NCBI RefSeq assembly: GCF_003610535.1
Contig: NZ_RAPN01000004.1
Coordinates: 124,001-188,000 of the forward strand
Reading direction: 5' to 3'
From: Mangrovibacterium diazotrophicum
GTDB taxonomy: Bacteria; Bacteroidota; Bacteroidia; Bacteroidales; Prolixibacteraceae
DNA length: 64,000 nt
Shown here piece by piece: positions 1-6,859 of this stretch. The notes under the pieces are model-generated. The model was not told where the DNA came from, made no database searches, and saw only the letters and a program-made list of their open reading frames with translations. Each line of letters begins with the position of its first letter. Position 1 is the stretch's first letter. The position numbers were made by a program, and so were the translations under genes.

Positions 1-180
1 ATAAGGCAACCATATATCAGTTTTGTGTCAGGAGAGCGACCAAATCAACCCGGTTCTGAATGGCAAATTGAGGAAAACATAGTCCTCGAACATGAAAAGG
101 AAGGAACTATTGTACTTGATATACTTAAAGACGGAAGAATTGGAGGAATTGAATTTATAAATCAAATTCCTAACTCATGA
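1..180 (+). CDS. C-terminal part of a DUF2283-like protein (partial)
   Basis: The last 59 codons of a gene that begins before the window; the stop TGA is at 178-180. The tail ends in a pattern of the kind VLDILKDGRIGGIEF, which resembles the end of the small DUF2283 family (unknown function). Its stop overlaps the start of the next gene (ATGA), so the two share cassette 1 and are probably translated together. The family call rests on a short stretch and is tentative. Confidence 0.5.
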   Translation: MRQPYISFVSGERPNQPGSEWQIEENIVLEHEKEGTIVLDILKDGRIGGIEFINQIPNS

Positions 181-590
181 ACCATAATAAACCCAATTAC
201 ATGGATTTAGGTTTTGCAGATAAAATGGGACCTAAACTGAAAAATGAAGTGGAAAAACAGCTTCTTAATGACTTAAAATTTTACGGGGTGGACAAACCTG
301 ACTTAAAATTCGATTGGTCAGAAAGCTGTATTGAAGGGCATGACACAAATGTTCTTGATGGGAAAGTAGAGAATTTTTCTGGTATCTCCGTCTTTGACAA
401 CATGGAAAATTTAGTGGCAGAAGGTTGGATGGAATTTATACATAACGAAAACCTTTTTCTTGTTTACTGGGAATTTGTAACTACTTGGAGCGGAGACAAA
501 AAGTTGAATGAAAAGAAAGAAATTGGACTTCCAAATCATATATGGGTGAAATTACCAAACGATTTAAAAATAAAGTATAAAACTAAATGA
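177..590 (+). CDS. Cassette-borne protein of unknown function (137 aa)
   Basis: The start ATG overlaps the stop of the upstream partial gene by four bases, typical of translational coupling. The protein has no signal peptide or membrane segment, is rich in charged residues, and has a Trp-rich middle (WMEFIH, YWEFVTTW near residues 83-110). I do not recognise a family. It ends 20 bp before attC-like site 1 and so is the last gene of cassette 1. As a pair with the DUF2283-like tail it could be a two-gene module such as toxin and antidote, but nothing in the sequence shows this. Confidence 0.75.
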   Translation: MNHNKPNYMDLGFADKMGPKLKNEVEKQLLNDLKFYGVDKPDLKFDWSESCIEGHDTNVLDGKVENFSGISVFDNMENLVAEGWMEFIHNENLFLVYWEFVTTWSGDKKLNEKKEIGLPNHIWVKLPNDLKIKYKTK

Positions 591-610
591 CTAAAAATAA
601 AAGCACGAAC

Positions 611-742
611 GCACAACAAATTGTATATGGCAGGCGGGGGTTTTAGCGGTCTGACAAGTCAGACCTTTCGCCCACTTTCCTGCGGGTCTGACAGGATTTC
701 TCTTCGAAATCCCGTCCGACCACATACAAGTGACCGTTATGC
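611..742 (+). other. attC-like site 1 (132 bp)
   Basis: Left box GCACAAC (611-617), right box GTTATGC (736-742). Just inside them TTGTATATGGCAGGCGGG pairs imperfectly with CCCGTCCGACCACATACAAG, so the single strand can fold into a long hairpin. The left box belongs to cassette 1; TTATGC belongs to cassette 2, whose right end is GCATAAC. Very similar to site 2. Confidence 0.85.
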
Positions 743-773
743 ATAATAATGAAAGGACACCCAGGAATAAATA

Positions 774-1313
774 ATGGCTGAATTTAAATCATACATTTTT
801 GAGAAGGTTGAGCCTCCAAAGAAGTTTCCTTTAATATGGATAATCGTTGGACTATTAGGGATTATGCTTTTGAATTATGCTTCGGGATTTAACAATTTCT
901 GGATTTACATGATTTGTGCTGTAGGAGTAGGTGTCCTAAATTGGTACAATCGTTACGGAGACTTTAAATATGGAAGAAAGCAAGATTTGAATGGTTTCTT
1001 CACAGATGAAATTGTAATCGATGAATCTGGCGTAAAAATTTCAGACAGAAAATATTTTTTAGATGAGATAAAATCTATTCAAATTGTCTATGACAACATC
1101 TATGGTTCAAAAGACTGGAATTTCTCAGAAGGGAATTTTAAGAAAAATGGCGAGACGAACAGAATTACCATTCGCCTTTTTGATGACACATTGATAAGCA
1201 ATTATTTCAAGCTGGTATCAATTGAACATGCCAAGCAATTACTTAATTTGACCAAGACCCTGCAACAGAAAGTAATGATAAAAAATGATTGGAAAATAAA
1301 TTACAATGCATAA
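774..1313 (+). CDS. Cassette-borne membrane protein, unknown function (179 aa)
   Basis: Residues about 18-37 and 40-58 form two hydrophobic segments (FPLIWIIVGLLGIMLL and FWIYMICAVGVGVL), followed by a soluble C-terminal half with alternating strands (DEIVIDESGVKISD, SIQIVYDNIYG, NRITIRLFDD) and a final helix. This two-helix hairpin plus beta domain resembles small bacterial membrane proteins with a PH-like domain, but I see no diagnostic motif. The stop codon TAA (1311-1313) lies inside the left box of attC-like site 2, a common economy in integron cassettes. It is the only gene of cassette 2 and starts 38 bp after the cassette boundary. Confidence 0.8.
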   Translation: MAEFKSYIFEKVEPPKKFPLIWIIVGLLGIMLLNYASGFNNFWIYMICAVGVGVLNWYNRYGDFKYGRKQDLNGFFTDEIVIDESGVKISDRKYFLDEIKSIQIVYDNIYGSKDWNFSEGNFKKNGETNRITIRLFDDTLISNYFKLVSIEHAKQLLNLTKTLQQKVMIKNDWKINYNA

Positions 1314-1440
1314 CAATTTGTAATATGGCAGGCGGGTGTCATCTCGGTTTGACTTGTCAAACCAGTGTTGCTACTTCCTGCAGGTCTGACATGATTTCTT
1401 CCAGAAATCCCGCCCGACCACATACAAGTGACCGTTGTGC
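1308..1440 (+). other. attC-like site 2 (133 bp)
   Basis: Left box GCATAAC (1308-1314), the exact complement of GTTATGC at 736, and right box GTTGTGC (1434-1440). The inner arms TTTGTAATATGGCAGGCGGG and CCCGCCCGACCACATACAAG pair imperfectly. The body is closely related to site 1. Confidence 0.85.
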
Positions 1441-1532
1441 TTCATGCAAGAAAGACAGTGCAAACCAATAAACAACTCGGATTTGATATGTAAATTGGTC
1501 GAATTTGACCACTTTAGAACAGAATAATTGAA

Positions 1533-2147
1533 ATGCCAGAATTGAGTAACATACAGACTTTTGAAAAACTATCAGGTGAAAATTACAATCCAACACTTGA
1601 TAAGTTTGCTAATGTTTTAAAGCGAATTGACTTATGGAATAATGAAGTGAAATCTGCATTCGATTCTTTTGAATGGAAAGTAGAAGATAATGGATTTGTG
1701 TATTCATCATTAACGGAAACTGGATTTTATAAAACAAAATATTCGGACATTCCAGTTCGACCTCTTTTTATGGTTTATACAAAAGGACTGGACAAGACAT
1801 TCAGAGACAACTGGATTGTTGCTGACTTATTAATTGAGGCTGAGAGATTACGAGATTTTAGGACTGGAGAATTTAATGCTGAAACATACGGACTTGTAAA
1901 ATCCCTGACGAAAGAATTAGCGACCGAATTTTGCCAAACAGGGACATATTTCACTGACGAAGCGCAAGACGGTGAAGACTTTGACGGAATTAGAATACCT
2001 GACCCAACAAAGCTATGGCAATTTGATTATGCAATTATTCCAAAAGGACTGATTGATTTATATAAAACCAAACCTGATTCTCATGAAATCATAGAAACAA
2101 ATGATTATTTTGAATCATGGTTTATTAAACGATGGAAAGACAAATAA
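1533..2147 (+). CDS. Cassette-borne protein of unknown function (204 aa)
   Basis: Only gene of cassette 3. It is a soluble, acidic protein with no signal peptide or membrane span; the pattern of strands and helices is regular and aromatic-rich (FEWKVEDNGFVYSSLTETGF near residue 45). I do not recognise a family. Coding continues to within 13 bp of attC-like site 3. A short inverted repeat, TGGTC and GACCA at 1496-1511, lies 22 bp before the start and could be an operator. Confidence 0.75.
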   Translation: MPELSNIQTFEKLSGENYNPTLDKFANVLKRIDLWNNEVKSAFDSFEWKVEDNGFVYSSLTETGFYKTKYSDIPVRPLFMVYTKGLDKTFRDNWIVADLLIEAERLRDFRTGEFNAETYGLVKSLTKELATEFCQTGTYFTDEAQDGEDFDGIRIPDPTKLWQFDYAIIPKGLIDLYKTKPDSHEIIETNDYFESWFIKRWKDK

Positions 2148-2159
2148 TAAAGCACGAAA

Positions 2160-2337
2160 GCACAACAATATGTATAAGTAATAGCGGTTTCTGTTGGTAT
2201 TCGGGCGTTTGTAGCTTTAATCATCCCCGCCAAATCTGCCGAATTGACTATTTAGCTAAGGTGCAGCTTTGGCTACTTTGTAACTTGATACGAAACCGCT
2301 TTGAAGTCCGCTACTACTCATACATTTAACGTTGGCG
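2160..2337 (+). other. attC-like site 3 (178 bp, second body type)
   Basis: Left box GCACAAC (2160-2166), the exact complement of GTTGTGC at 1434, and right box GTTGGCG (2331-2337). Inner arms are of the form ATGTATAAGTAATAGCGG and CCGCTACTACTCATACAT. It is longer than the others and its body is unlike sites 1 and 2 but resembles site 8, including arms around TTTGATACGA or TTGATACGA near the right half. Confidence 0.85.
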
Positions 2338-2425
2338 GTAATGCAAAAAATGCCTCGGCAATATGATAGTTCTTTGATAAAATAATCTCGATAAGAGATA
2401 AAGGAGCCTAAATTTAAAGATTACT

Positions 2426-2569
2426 ATGACAATTAGTTTTGCTATGTCCATAGTCGGAGTTATTTCTTTCTCTGCAAATACAATATTGCTAATTGATTTA
2501 ATTTTGATGACTATGAAAGATTCTTTTAATTTAATAGTAGTTGGAGCATTTGCCCTCATGTGGAGATAG
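2426..2569 (+). CDS. Possible small membrane protein (47 aa)
   Basis: An ATG at 2426 opens a 47-codon frame ending TAG at 2567-2569. The product is almost entirely hydrophobic, with two candidate membrane segments (ISFAMSIVGVISFSANTILL and FNLIVVGAFALMW). An AAGGAG stretch at 2401-2406 lies upstream but is about 19 bases from the ATG, farther than usual. It lies in cassette 4 before the ankyrin gene and overlaps the start of the cloverleaf-like RNA candidate by ten bases, so only one of the two may be real. Possible small membrane toxin or decayed gene; function unknown. Confidence 0.35.
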   Translation: MTISFAMSIVGVISFSANTILLIDLILMTMKDSFNLIVVGAFALMWR

Positions 2570-2663
2570 GATTAACTCCGATGAATGGCATGGAGACTAT
2601 TGATTACAGGTAATCTTATTTAGGATTAGGGCAAGAGGGGTTCGATTCCCCTCCTCCACACCA
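2560..2663 (+). ncRNA. Cloverleaf-like RNA candidate ending in T-arm and CCA
   Basis: The 3' end looks like that of a tRNA or tmRNA: a T-arm AGGGG/TTCGATT/CCCCT (2636-2652), then CCTCCACA and CCA (2661-2663). GTGGAG at 2560-2565 can pair with CTCCAC as an acceptor stem. Between them are CTCC (2576-2579) with GGAG (2592-2595), and GATTA/CAGG/TAATC (2602-2615). D-arm consensus and a seven-base anticodon loop are missing and the 104-nt length is wrong for an ordinary tRNA. It may be a degenerate or unusual tRNA-like RNA carried as cassette cargo, or a captured tRNA/tmRNA 3' end. Confidence 0.35.
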
Positions 2664-2684
2664 GAAAAAAAATAAAAATTAAAT

Positions 2685-3188
2685 ATGGCAAGAGCAGGTA
2701 GACCATTAAAAGTAGATTCAGAATTGAGTAATATTGATAGTTATATTGCTCAGAATGATAAAAAAGTGCTTCAGATGTTGATTAATAAATATGGAATCAA
2801 TGCTTTTGACGAATACAGACGAACAATTCTGATAAATTCTGTTGCCAAAGGGAATTTTGAGATTGCGAAGTTTGCTATAGATAATGGAGCTGATATTGAT
2901 TTTCAAGACAAATCAGGTTATTCATCTCTTCATTTTTGCGCCTTAAATAAAAATTCAGATTTAACTGATTTATTGATTGTAAAAGGAGCGAATGTAAATA
3001 TTCGAGATGAACATGGTAATTCACCGATTTGGACTGCGATTTTCAATGCAAAAGGTGATTTTAGTATAGTTCATAAGCTTTATAAAGCAGGCGCTGACAT
3101 TGAGACAAAAAATAAGCATGGAAAGTCTCCACGTGATTTTGGAGAAACTGTTTATCAGGAGAAATTTGATGAATTATTAAAAGGATAA
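2685..3188 (+). CDS. Ankyrin-repeat protein (167 aa)
   Basis: From about residue 40 the protein is built of ankyrin repeats: helix pairs with the turn motif NGADIDFQDKSGYSSLHFCA, then KGANVNIRDEHGNSPIWTAI, then AGADIETKNKHGKSPRDF. The family mediates protein binding. The N-terminal 40 residues begin MARAGRPLKVD. There is no signal peptide, so it is probably cytoplasmic. It is the last gene of cassette 4 and ends 12 bp before attC-like site 4. In cassette or defence contexts small ankyrin proteins can act as immunity or antitoxin partners, but nothing here proves that. Confidence 0.85.
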   Translation: MARAGRPLKVDSELSNIDSYIAQNDKKVLQMLINKYGINAFDEYRRTILINSVAKGNFEIAKFAIDNGADIDFQDKSGYSSLHFCALNKNSDLTDLLIVKGANVNIRDEHGNSPIWTAIFNAKGDFSIVHKLYKAGADIETKNKHGKSPRDFGETVYQEKFDELLKG

Positions 3189-3200
3189 AAATGCACATAC

Positions 3201-3332
3201 CGCCAACAACGGGTCATAAAACATACCGGTTTCAGTGGGTTTTCAAGCGTTTCCTCCCGCATCGTGGTTTATCACGGGGGATACATTCGCAGCTCCGCAA
3301 TCCGGTACGTTTCATACCCGCGAACGTTACAC
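3201..3332 (+). other. attC-like site 4 (132 bp, third body type)
   Basis: Left box CGCCAAC (3201-3207); TACCGCCAAC complements GTTGGCGGTA at 2331 over ten bases. Right box GTTACAC (3326-3332). Inner arms CGGGTCATAAAACATACCGG and CCGGTACGTTTCATACCCG pair well. The body differs from the other sites. Confidence 0.85.
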
Positions 3333-3338
3333 ACAATT

Positions 3339-4037
3339 ATGAAAGACAAAATTGGACATATAATAATTGGGCTTGTTCTCTTATTGACAATTTCATGTAA
3401 TCAGAATATTAAAAAAAATGGACAAAGTATTACTTACGAAACAGATTTTAATTCAATAAAAATTGACTCAATAACTTACAGTGAGCAAAATATTAAAATC
3501 TACTTTACTGACAGTTCAACATACTTTAACCACATCATTGCTGGACAGGTTGGGCAATATGTTATATATAAATATAAATTGATCGAAAATAAGAACTCCG
3601 AAAAGATTTCTCTAATATTTTCAACCCCATTAAGAGATGAAAAAGAAGCTGGTATTTCATTATCAATGAATGATTTTAAAGTCGCGCAGACAAAATTTGA
3701 AAATCCCGTTTTTGCCGACTTTGTAAAAGAATTATTCAAGCTAAATAAGAAATATCAAGAATTATACAACAAAGAGAAATCGAGTTTATTAGATAGAATC
3801 AACTCTTTTTTTGGTCGTGCTGTCCATGAAAAATATAAAGACAAAATTGGTGATTACGACTATTTCTTTGGTTATGACAGTTATGATGTTTTTATCCAAT
3901 ATTTTAAAGACTGCAAAAGCCAAAACAAATCGGAAGCAACAGAATTTGTGGATATGCTTTCAAATGACACTTTGTATATAAAATCGGAGAGTCAACCAGA
4001 ATTAGAGAGACTAATCCAAAAATATAGCAAGAAATAA
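3339..4037 (+). CDS. Cassette-borne lipoprotein, unknown function (232 aa)
   Basis: I chose the ATG at 3339, because upstream in-frame starts would run through the attC-like site; from 3339 the protein opens with a lipoprotein signal, MKDKIGHII followed by LVLLLTISC, with the lipobox Cys at residue 20. The mature part is mixed strand and helix with a Lys-rich C-terminal region. I do not recognise a family. The start lies only six bases after the right box, leaving no room for a normal leader, so translation probably depends on transcripts coming through the site from upstream. Only gene of cassette 5. Confidence 0.75.
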   Translation: MKDKIGHIIIGLVLLLTISCNQNIKKNGQSITYETDFNSIKIDSITYSEQNIKIYFTDSSTYFNHIIAGQVGQYVIYKYKLIENKNSEKISLIFSTPLRDEKEAGISLSMNDFKVAQTKFENPVFADFVKELFKLNKKYQELYNKEKSSLLDRINSFFGRAVHEKYKDKIGDYDYFFGYDSYDVFIQYFKDCKSQNKSEATEFVDMLSNDTLYIKSESQPELERLIQKYSKK

Positions 4038-4041
4038 CTGT

Positions 4042-4174
4042 GTGTAACAACGTACATATTGCAGGGCGGGGTTTGGAGGTGCGCCAACTGCGGATTCTCG
4101 CATCGCAGTTCCGTGTCCTTCGGACAGGAACGCTCTCCGAAATCCGCCCCGACAACATGTACCAACCGTTAGCG
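4042..4174 (+). other. attC-like site 5 (133 bp)
   Basis: Left box GTGTAAC (4042-4048); TGTGTGTAAC complements GTTACACACA at 3326. Right box GTTAGCG (4168-4174). Inner arms are GTACATATTGCAGGGCGGGG and CCGCCCCGACAACATGTAC. The body is nearly identical to site 6. Confidence 0.88.
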
Positions 4175-4195
4175 GTAATTTAAAAACAGAACAAC

Positions 4196-4726
4196 ATGAC
4201 CAATTTTAGAATCTTACTTTTATGCTTAGTTGTATTGCAATCCTGTGGTTCACTCGAATCCAAGCAAATAAAAACGGCGAAAAAAGTTCACTATCTTCTT
4301 GACGAGGGGAAATCTGAAAATTTAAATAGATTATTAGTAAATGGAAACAGTGCAGGGAGAGATACAGAAAGAATCACGTTTGAATCTAAAATTTATCAGA
4401 AAATTATAGATAAATATGGAACGCCCGACTTCTCTCATTGTAATTATATCGTTGACAAAAATGACTTTATCTACCCGTATAAGGTTGATTTTCCAATTTT
4501 TATCGGGCAAGATACGGTTGTGAATTACAAGGTTGAGAATAGCGTTTGCTTGAGAGTTTTATTTGGTCCCGAACAAATTAATAATCCTTCAAAAATTGCC
4601 GATTACGAAATAGTTATCGATGATGAGGCTTATCCATTTTCTCCCCAAAAGAGAATTCAAGACTCAACTGCTATAGAAGAGTTCCGAGATTCATATTTAA
4701 AAAGTCTGGAGAACTACCTTAAATAA
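4196..4726 (+). CDS. Cassette-borne lipoprotein, unknown function (176 aa)
   Basis: N-terminal lipoprotein signal, ILLLCLVVLQSCGS, with the lipobox Cys at residue 17, so the product should be anchored in an envelope membrane. The mature protein has no recognisable domain; it contains a central strand-rich segment (DFIYPYKVDFPIFIGQD) and an acidic tail. It is the only gene of cassette 6, starting 22 bp after the right box of site 5 and ending 13 bp before site 6. It is the second of three consecutive cassettes encoding lipoproteins. Confidence 0.75.
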   Translation: MTNFRILLLCLVVLQSCGSLESKQIKTAKKVHYLLDEGKSENLNRLLVNGNSAGRDTERITFESKIYQKIIDKYGTPDFSHCNYIVDKNDFIYPYKVDFPIFIGQDTVVNYKVENSVCLRVLFGPEQINNPSKIADYEIVIDDEAYPFSPQKRIQDSTAIEEFRDSYLKSLENYLK

Positions 4727-4739
4727 AATGAAAAACTAC

Positions 4740-4872
4740 CGCTAACACAGTACATATTGCAGCGCGGGGTTTGGTGGTACGCCAACTGCGGATTCTCGCA
4801 TCGCAGTTCCGTGTCCTCCGGACAGGAACGCTCTCCGAAATCCGCCCCGACAACATGTACCAACCGTTGGGC
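4740..4872 (+). other. attC-like site 6 (133 bp)
   Basis: Left box CGCTAAC (4740-4746); TACCGCTAAC complements GTTAGCGGTA at 4168. Right box GTTGGGC (4866-4872). The body matches site 5 almost base for base (same length; both share the ACTGCGGATTCTCGCATCGC core), although the flanking boxes differ. Confidence 0.88.
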
Positions 4873-4924
4873 ACCATTTTGACCAAGAAAATGACAATTG
4901 ATAAATACATAATAGATTCGAAAA

Positions 4925-5392
4925 ATGACAAATAAGTACAAACAACTTATTTACTTAATAATCTCTTCGGCATTTGGTGCATGGGGGTGCCAGACAGATT
5001 CGAATAGAATAAATAAAGAAAACTATAATTTTTCCATCTTATATGAATTTTCAAGTGCTGATTCATTGAGAGAAGATGTGTATAGAGATAAATATTCTAT
5101 TGATACGTTATACTTATTTATTGAAGAAAACTTTAACAATGACGTGTTAGAGATTTACACTAATGGTAAACCAAACAAACAACTTTCTGTAAAAACAGAT
5201 TTATCAACTGGACTAGCAGATGTTGTAAAAATTGGGAATGTTGTACATATAAATAATTTAGGTATAGCTATTAATGACAGTCCAGTTGTTAGTTTCGAAT
5301 TAATTAATAAAAAAATGAATTTGATTGGCCTAGAAAAAAGAGGAAAAGAAATAGAAATATGTTTTTACAAGAAAGTACCTGTTTTTTACTGA
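4925..5392 (+). CDS. Cassette-borne probable lipoprotein, unknown function (155 aa)
   Basis: Begins with a basic start and hydrophobic segment (YLIISSAFGAWGC) with a candidate lipobox Cys at residue 22, followed by an Asn/Asp-rich mature region typical of exported Bacteroidota lipoproteins. The mature part is strand-rich; no family recognised. It is the only gene of cassette 7. A 54-bp leader separates it from the right box of site 6. Confidence 0.75.
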   Translation: MTNKYKQLIYLIISSAFGAWGCQTDSNRINKENYNFSILYEFSSADSLREDVYRDKYSIDTLYLFIEENFNNDVLEIYTNGKPNKQLSVKTDLSTGLADVVKIGNVVHINNLGIAINDSPVVSFELINKKMNLIGLEKRGKEIEICFYKKVPVFY

Positions 5393-5445
5393 CAGTTCTA
5401 CATTTAATTGAATTGATATTTGAATAGAATTTAAAAAAAAACAGT

Positions 5446-5578
5446 GCCCAACAAATTGCAAATTGCATTGCGGGTGCAGTAGTGTGCTTTGTCTCTGCAC
5501 CTTTCTTGACCGTCATGTCCTGGCGGACACTGACGCTCTTCGAAATCCGCAACGACAACTTGCAAGTGGCCGTTAGGC
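5446..5578 (+). other. attC-like site 7 (133 bp)
   Basis: Left box GCCCAAC (5446-5452); GTGCCCAAC complements GTTGGGCAC at 4866. Right box GTTAGGC (5572-5578). These boxes match the classical RYYYAAC and GTTRRRY integron consensus exactly. The body is a diverged relative of sites 5 and 6 (TTGCAAATTGCATTGCGGG pairing with CCGCAACGACAACTTGCAAG). Confidence 0.9.
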
Positions 5579-5582
5579 TGCA

Positions 5583-5614
5583 TTTGAACGAACCAGAATC
5601 ATTCGATATTTTTG
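5583..5614 (+). promoter_or_regulatory. Cassette-internal promoter candidate
   Basis: TTTG (5583-5586), 20 bp spacer, TATTTTTG (5607-5614) fits the Bacteroidota sigma-ABfr pattern TTTG/TAnnTTTG. The ATG at 5618 is only four bases further on, so the transcript would be leaderless or nearly so, or a later start is used. Confidence 0.5.
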
Positions 5615-5617
5615 TGT

Positions 5618-6196
5618 ATGGATTTGAGTAAAATAAAAAATATCATTCAAGGAATTAAAAAATATTATCCTGTATCTGATGAATCAATTCAAAGATTATC
5701 AAATTCACTAAGAGAAAATCATTTGCCAAAACATCACTTATTAACTAAAGCAGAGACAAAAGACAATTCAGTTTATTTTATAGAACAAGGATGTGCAAGA
5801 ACTTATTTTCTAGTTGATGGAAAGGAAGTAACAAATTGGCTTAGTAAGGAAGGTGATATTACATTTTCATCAAGTTCTTTATATCACAGAAAAGCAGGAT
5901 TGGATTTAGTAGAACTTTTAGAAGATTCAATAATATTTTCTATGCCAATTGATTCTCTAAACGAATTATATAAAACAGACATTGATATTGCCAACTGGTC
6001 TCGCACGATTCATCAAGAGGTATTATTAAAAATGCAGAACTTAAGAATTGACCGTTTGACATTAACATCAAAACAACGATATGAAAAGTTTGTAAGCGAA
6101 AATCCTGATTTAATAAATCGTATTAATCTTGGTTATATTGCTTCGTATTTGGGTATGACTCAGCAACATCTTAGTGCAATTCGGGCTGAAGGTTAA
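5618..6196 (+). CDS. Crp/Fnr-family transcriptional regulator (192 aa)
   Basis: Cyclic-nucleotide-binding-like beta-barrel in the first about 125 residues (pattern FIEQGCARTYFLVDGKEVTNW, then GDITFSSSSL), a linker helix, and a short C-terminal helix-turn-helix (INLGYIASYLGMTQQHLSAIR). This is the usual Bacteroidota small Crp/Fnr architecture. The residues that bind cAMP in E. coli Crp are not conserved, so the ligand is unknown. I took the ATG at 5618 rather than a TTG two codons earlier. The DNA-binding end stops soon after the recognition helix, slightly short for the family. It is the first gene of cassette 8 and probably controls that cassette. Confidence 0.88.
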   Translation: MDLSKIKNIIQGIKKYYPVSDESIQRLSNSLRENHLPKHHLLTKAETKDNSVYFIEQGCARTYFLVDGKEVTNWLSKEGDITFSSSSLYHRKAGLDLVELLEDSIIFSMPIDSLNELYKTDIDIANWSRTIHQEVLLKMQNLRIDRLTLTSKQRYEKFVSENPDLINRINLGYIASYLGMTQQHLSAIRAEG

Positions 6197-6235
6197 TTTT
6201 TAAGATAGATGAAAAAAATGTTGGATTAACCATTC

Positions 6236-6243
6236 TATTTTTG
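6236..6243 (+). promoter_or_regulatory. -7 promoter box candidate before the acyltransferase gene
   Basis: TATTTTTG matches the Bacteroidota -7 consensus TAnnTTTG and lies 20 bp before the ATG at 6263. No clear TTTG lies at the usual upstream distance, so this is a weak call. Confidence 0.4.
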
Positions 6244-6262
6244 CATTAAAAGAATTTGAATT

Positions 6263-6859
6263 ATGAAGACTGAATTACAAAAATGTTTAGATGGCGAAAT
6301 ATTCAATACATCTGATGAAGAAATTCAAAAAATAATACATAACGCTAGAAAATTAGCTAAAGACTACAATTCTACAATAAGTACTGATTCAGGGAAACGT
6401 CGCAAGATATTAACTGAACTATTTGGGAATATTGGAAACAATGTAAATATTGATACTCCTTTCTATTGTGATTATGGTCGACATATTTCAGTTGGAAATA
6501 ATGTTATTATAAATATCAACTGTACGTTTGTTGATTGCAATAAAATAGAAATAGGCAATAATGTTTTAATTGCTTCAAATGTTCAGATTTATACAGCAAC
6601 GCATTCAACCGATGTAAATGAAAGACTTGTTGACAATTGGGATTCAGATTCCAGATTACCTTATTTTAGAACATTTGCACTACCCATAAAAATTGAAAAT
6701 AATGTATGGATTGGTGGCGGTGTAATAATATTACCTGGAGTTACAATAGGTGAAAATTCTGTTATTGGAGCAGGAAGTGTTGTTACAAAATCAATTCCAG
6801 CGAACTCTGTAGCTGTTGGTAATCCTTGTAAAGTAATTCGCAAAATAGATAATAACTAA
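6263..6859 (+). CDS. Maltose/nodulation-type O-acetyltransferase (198 aa)
   Basis: N-terminal helical segment of the maltose acetyltransferase type followed by a left-handed beta-helix with hexapeptide repeats (VGNNVIININCTF, IGNNVLIASNVQI, and a C-terminal WIGGGVIILPGVTIGENSVI). The catalytic His is in TATHS near residue 114. Such enzymes transfer acetyl from acetyl-CoA to sugars or similar acceptors, as trimers. Length is normal for the family (about 190). It is the second gene of a three-gene cassette and its stop overlaps the next start (TAATG). The acceptor cannot be told from sequence. Confidence 0.9.
   Translation: MKTELQKCLDGEIFNTSDEEIQKIIHNARKLAKDYNSTISTDSGKRRKILTELFGNIGNNVNIDTPFYCDYGRHISVGNNVIININCTFVDCNKIEIGNNVLIASNVQIYTATHSTDVNERLVDNWDSDSRLPYFRTFALPIKIENNVWIGGGVIILPGVTIGENSVIGAGSVVTKSIPANSVAVGNPCKVIRKIDNN

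Noticed and set aside
1289-1596. Open frames in both directions across attC-like site 2
   Set aside because: They cover the recombination site and have no protein features. The site structure explains the sequence.
2560-2663. Ordinary tRNA gene
   Set aside because: No standard D-arm or anticodon loop and 104 nt long; kept only as an RNA candidate.
3191-3400. Open frame across attC-like site 4 and an upstream start for the cassette 5 lipoprotein
   Set aside because: The frame runs through the recombination site. The lipoprotein signal starts at 3339.
3904-4158. Minus-strand frames across sites 5 and 6 with similar translations
   Set aside because: The similarity reflects the near-identical bodies of the two sites, not genes.
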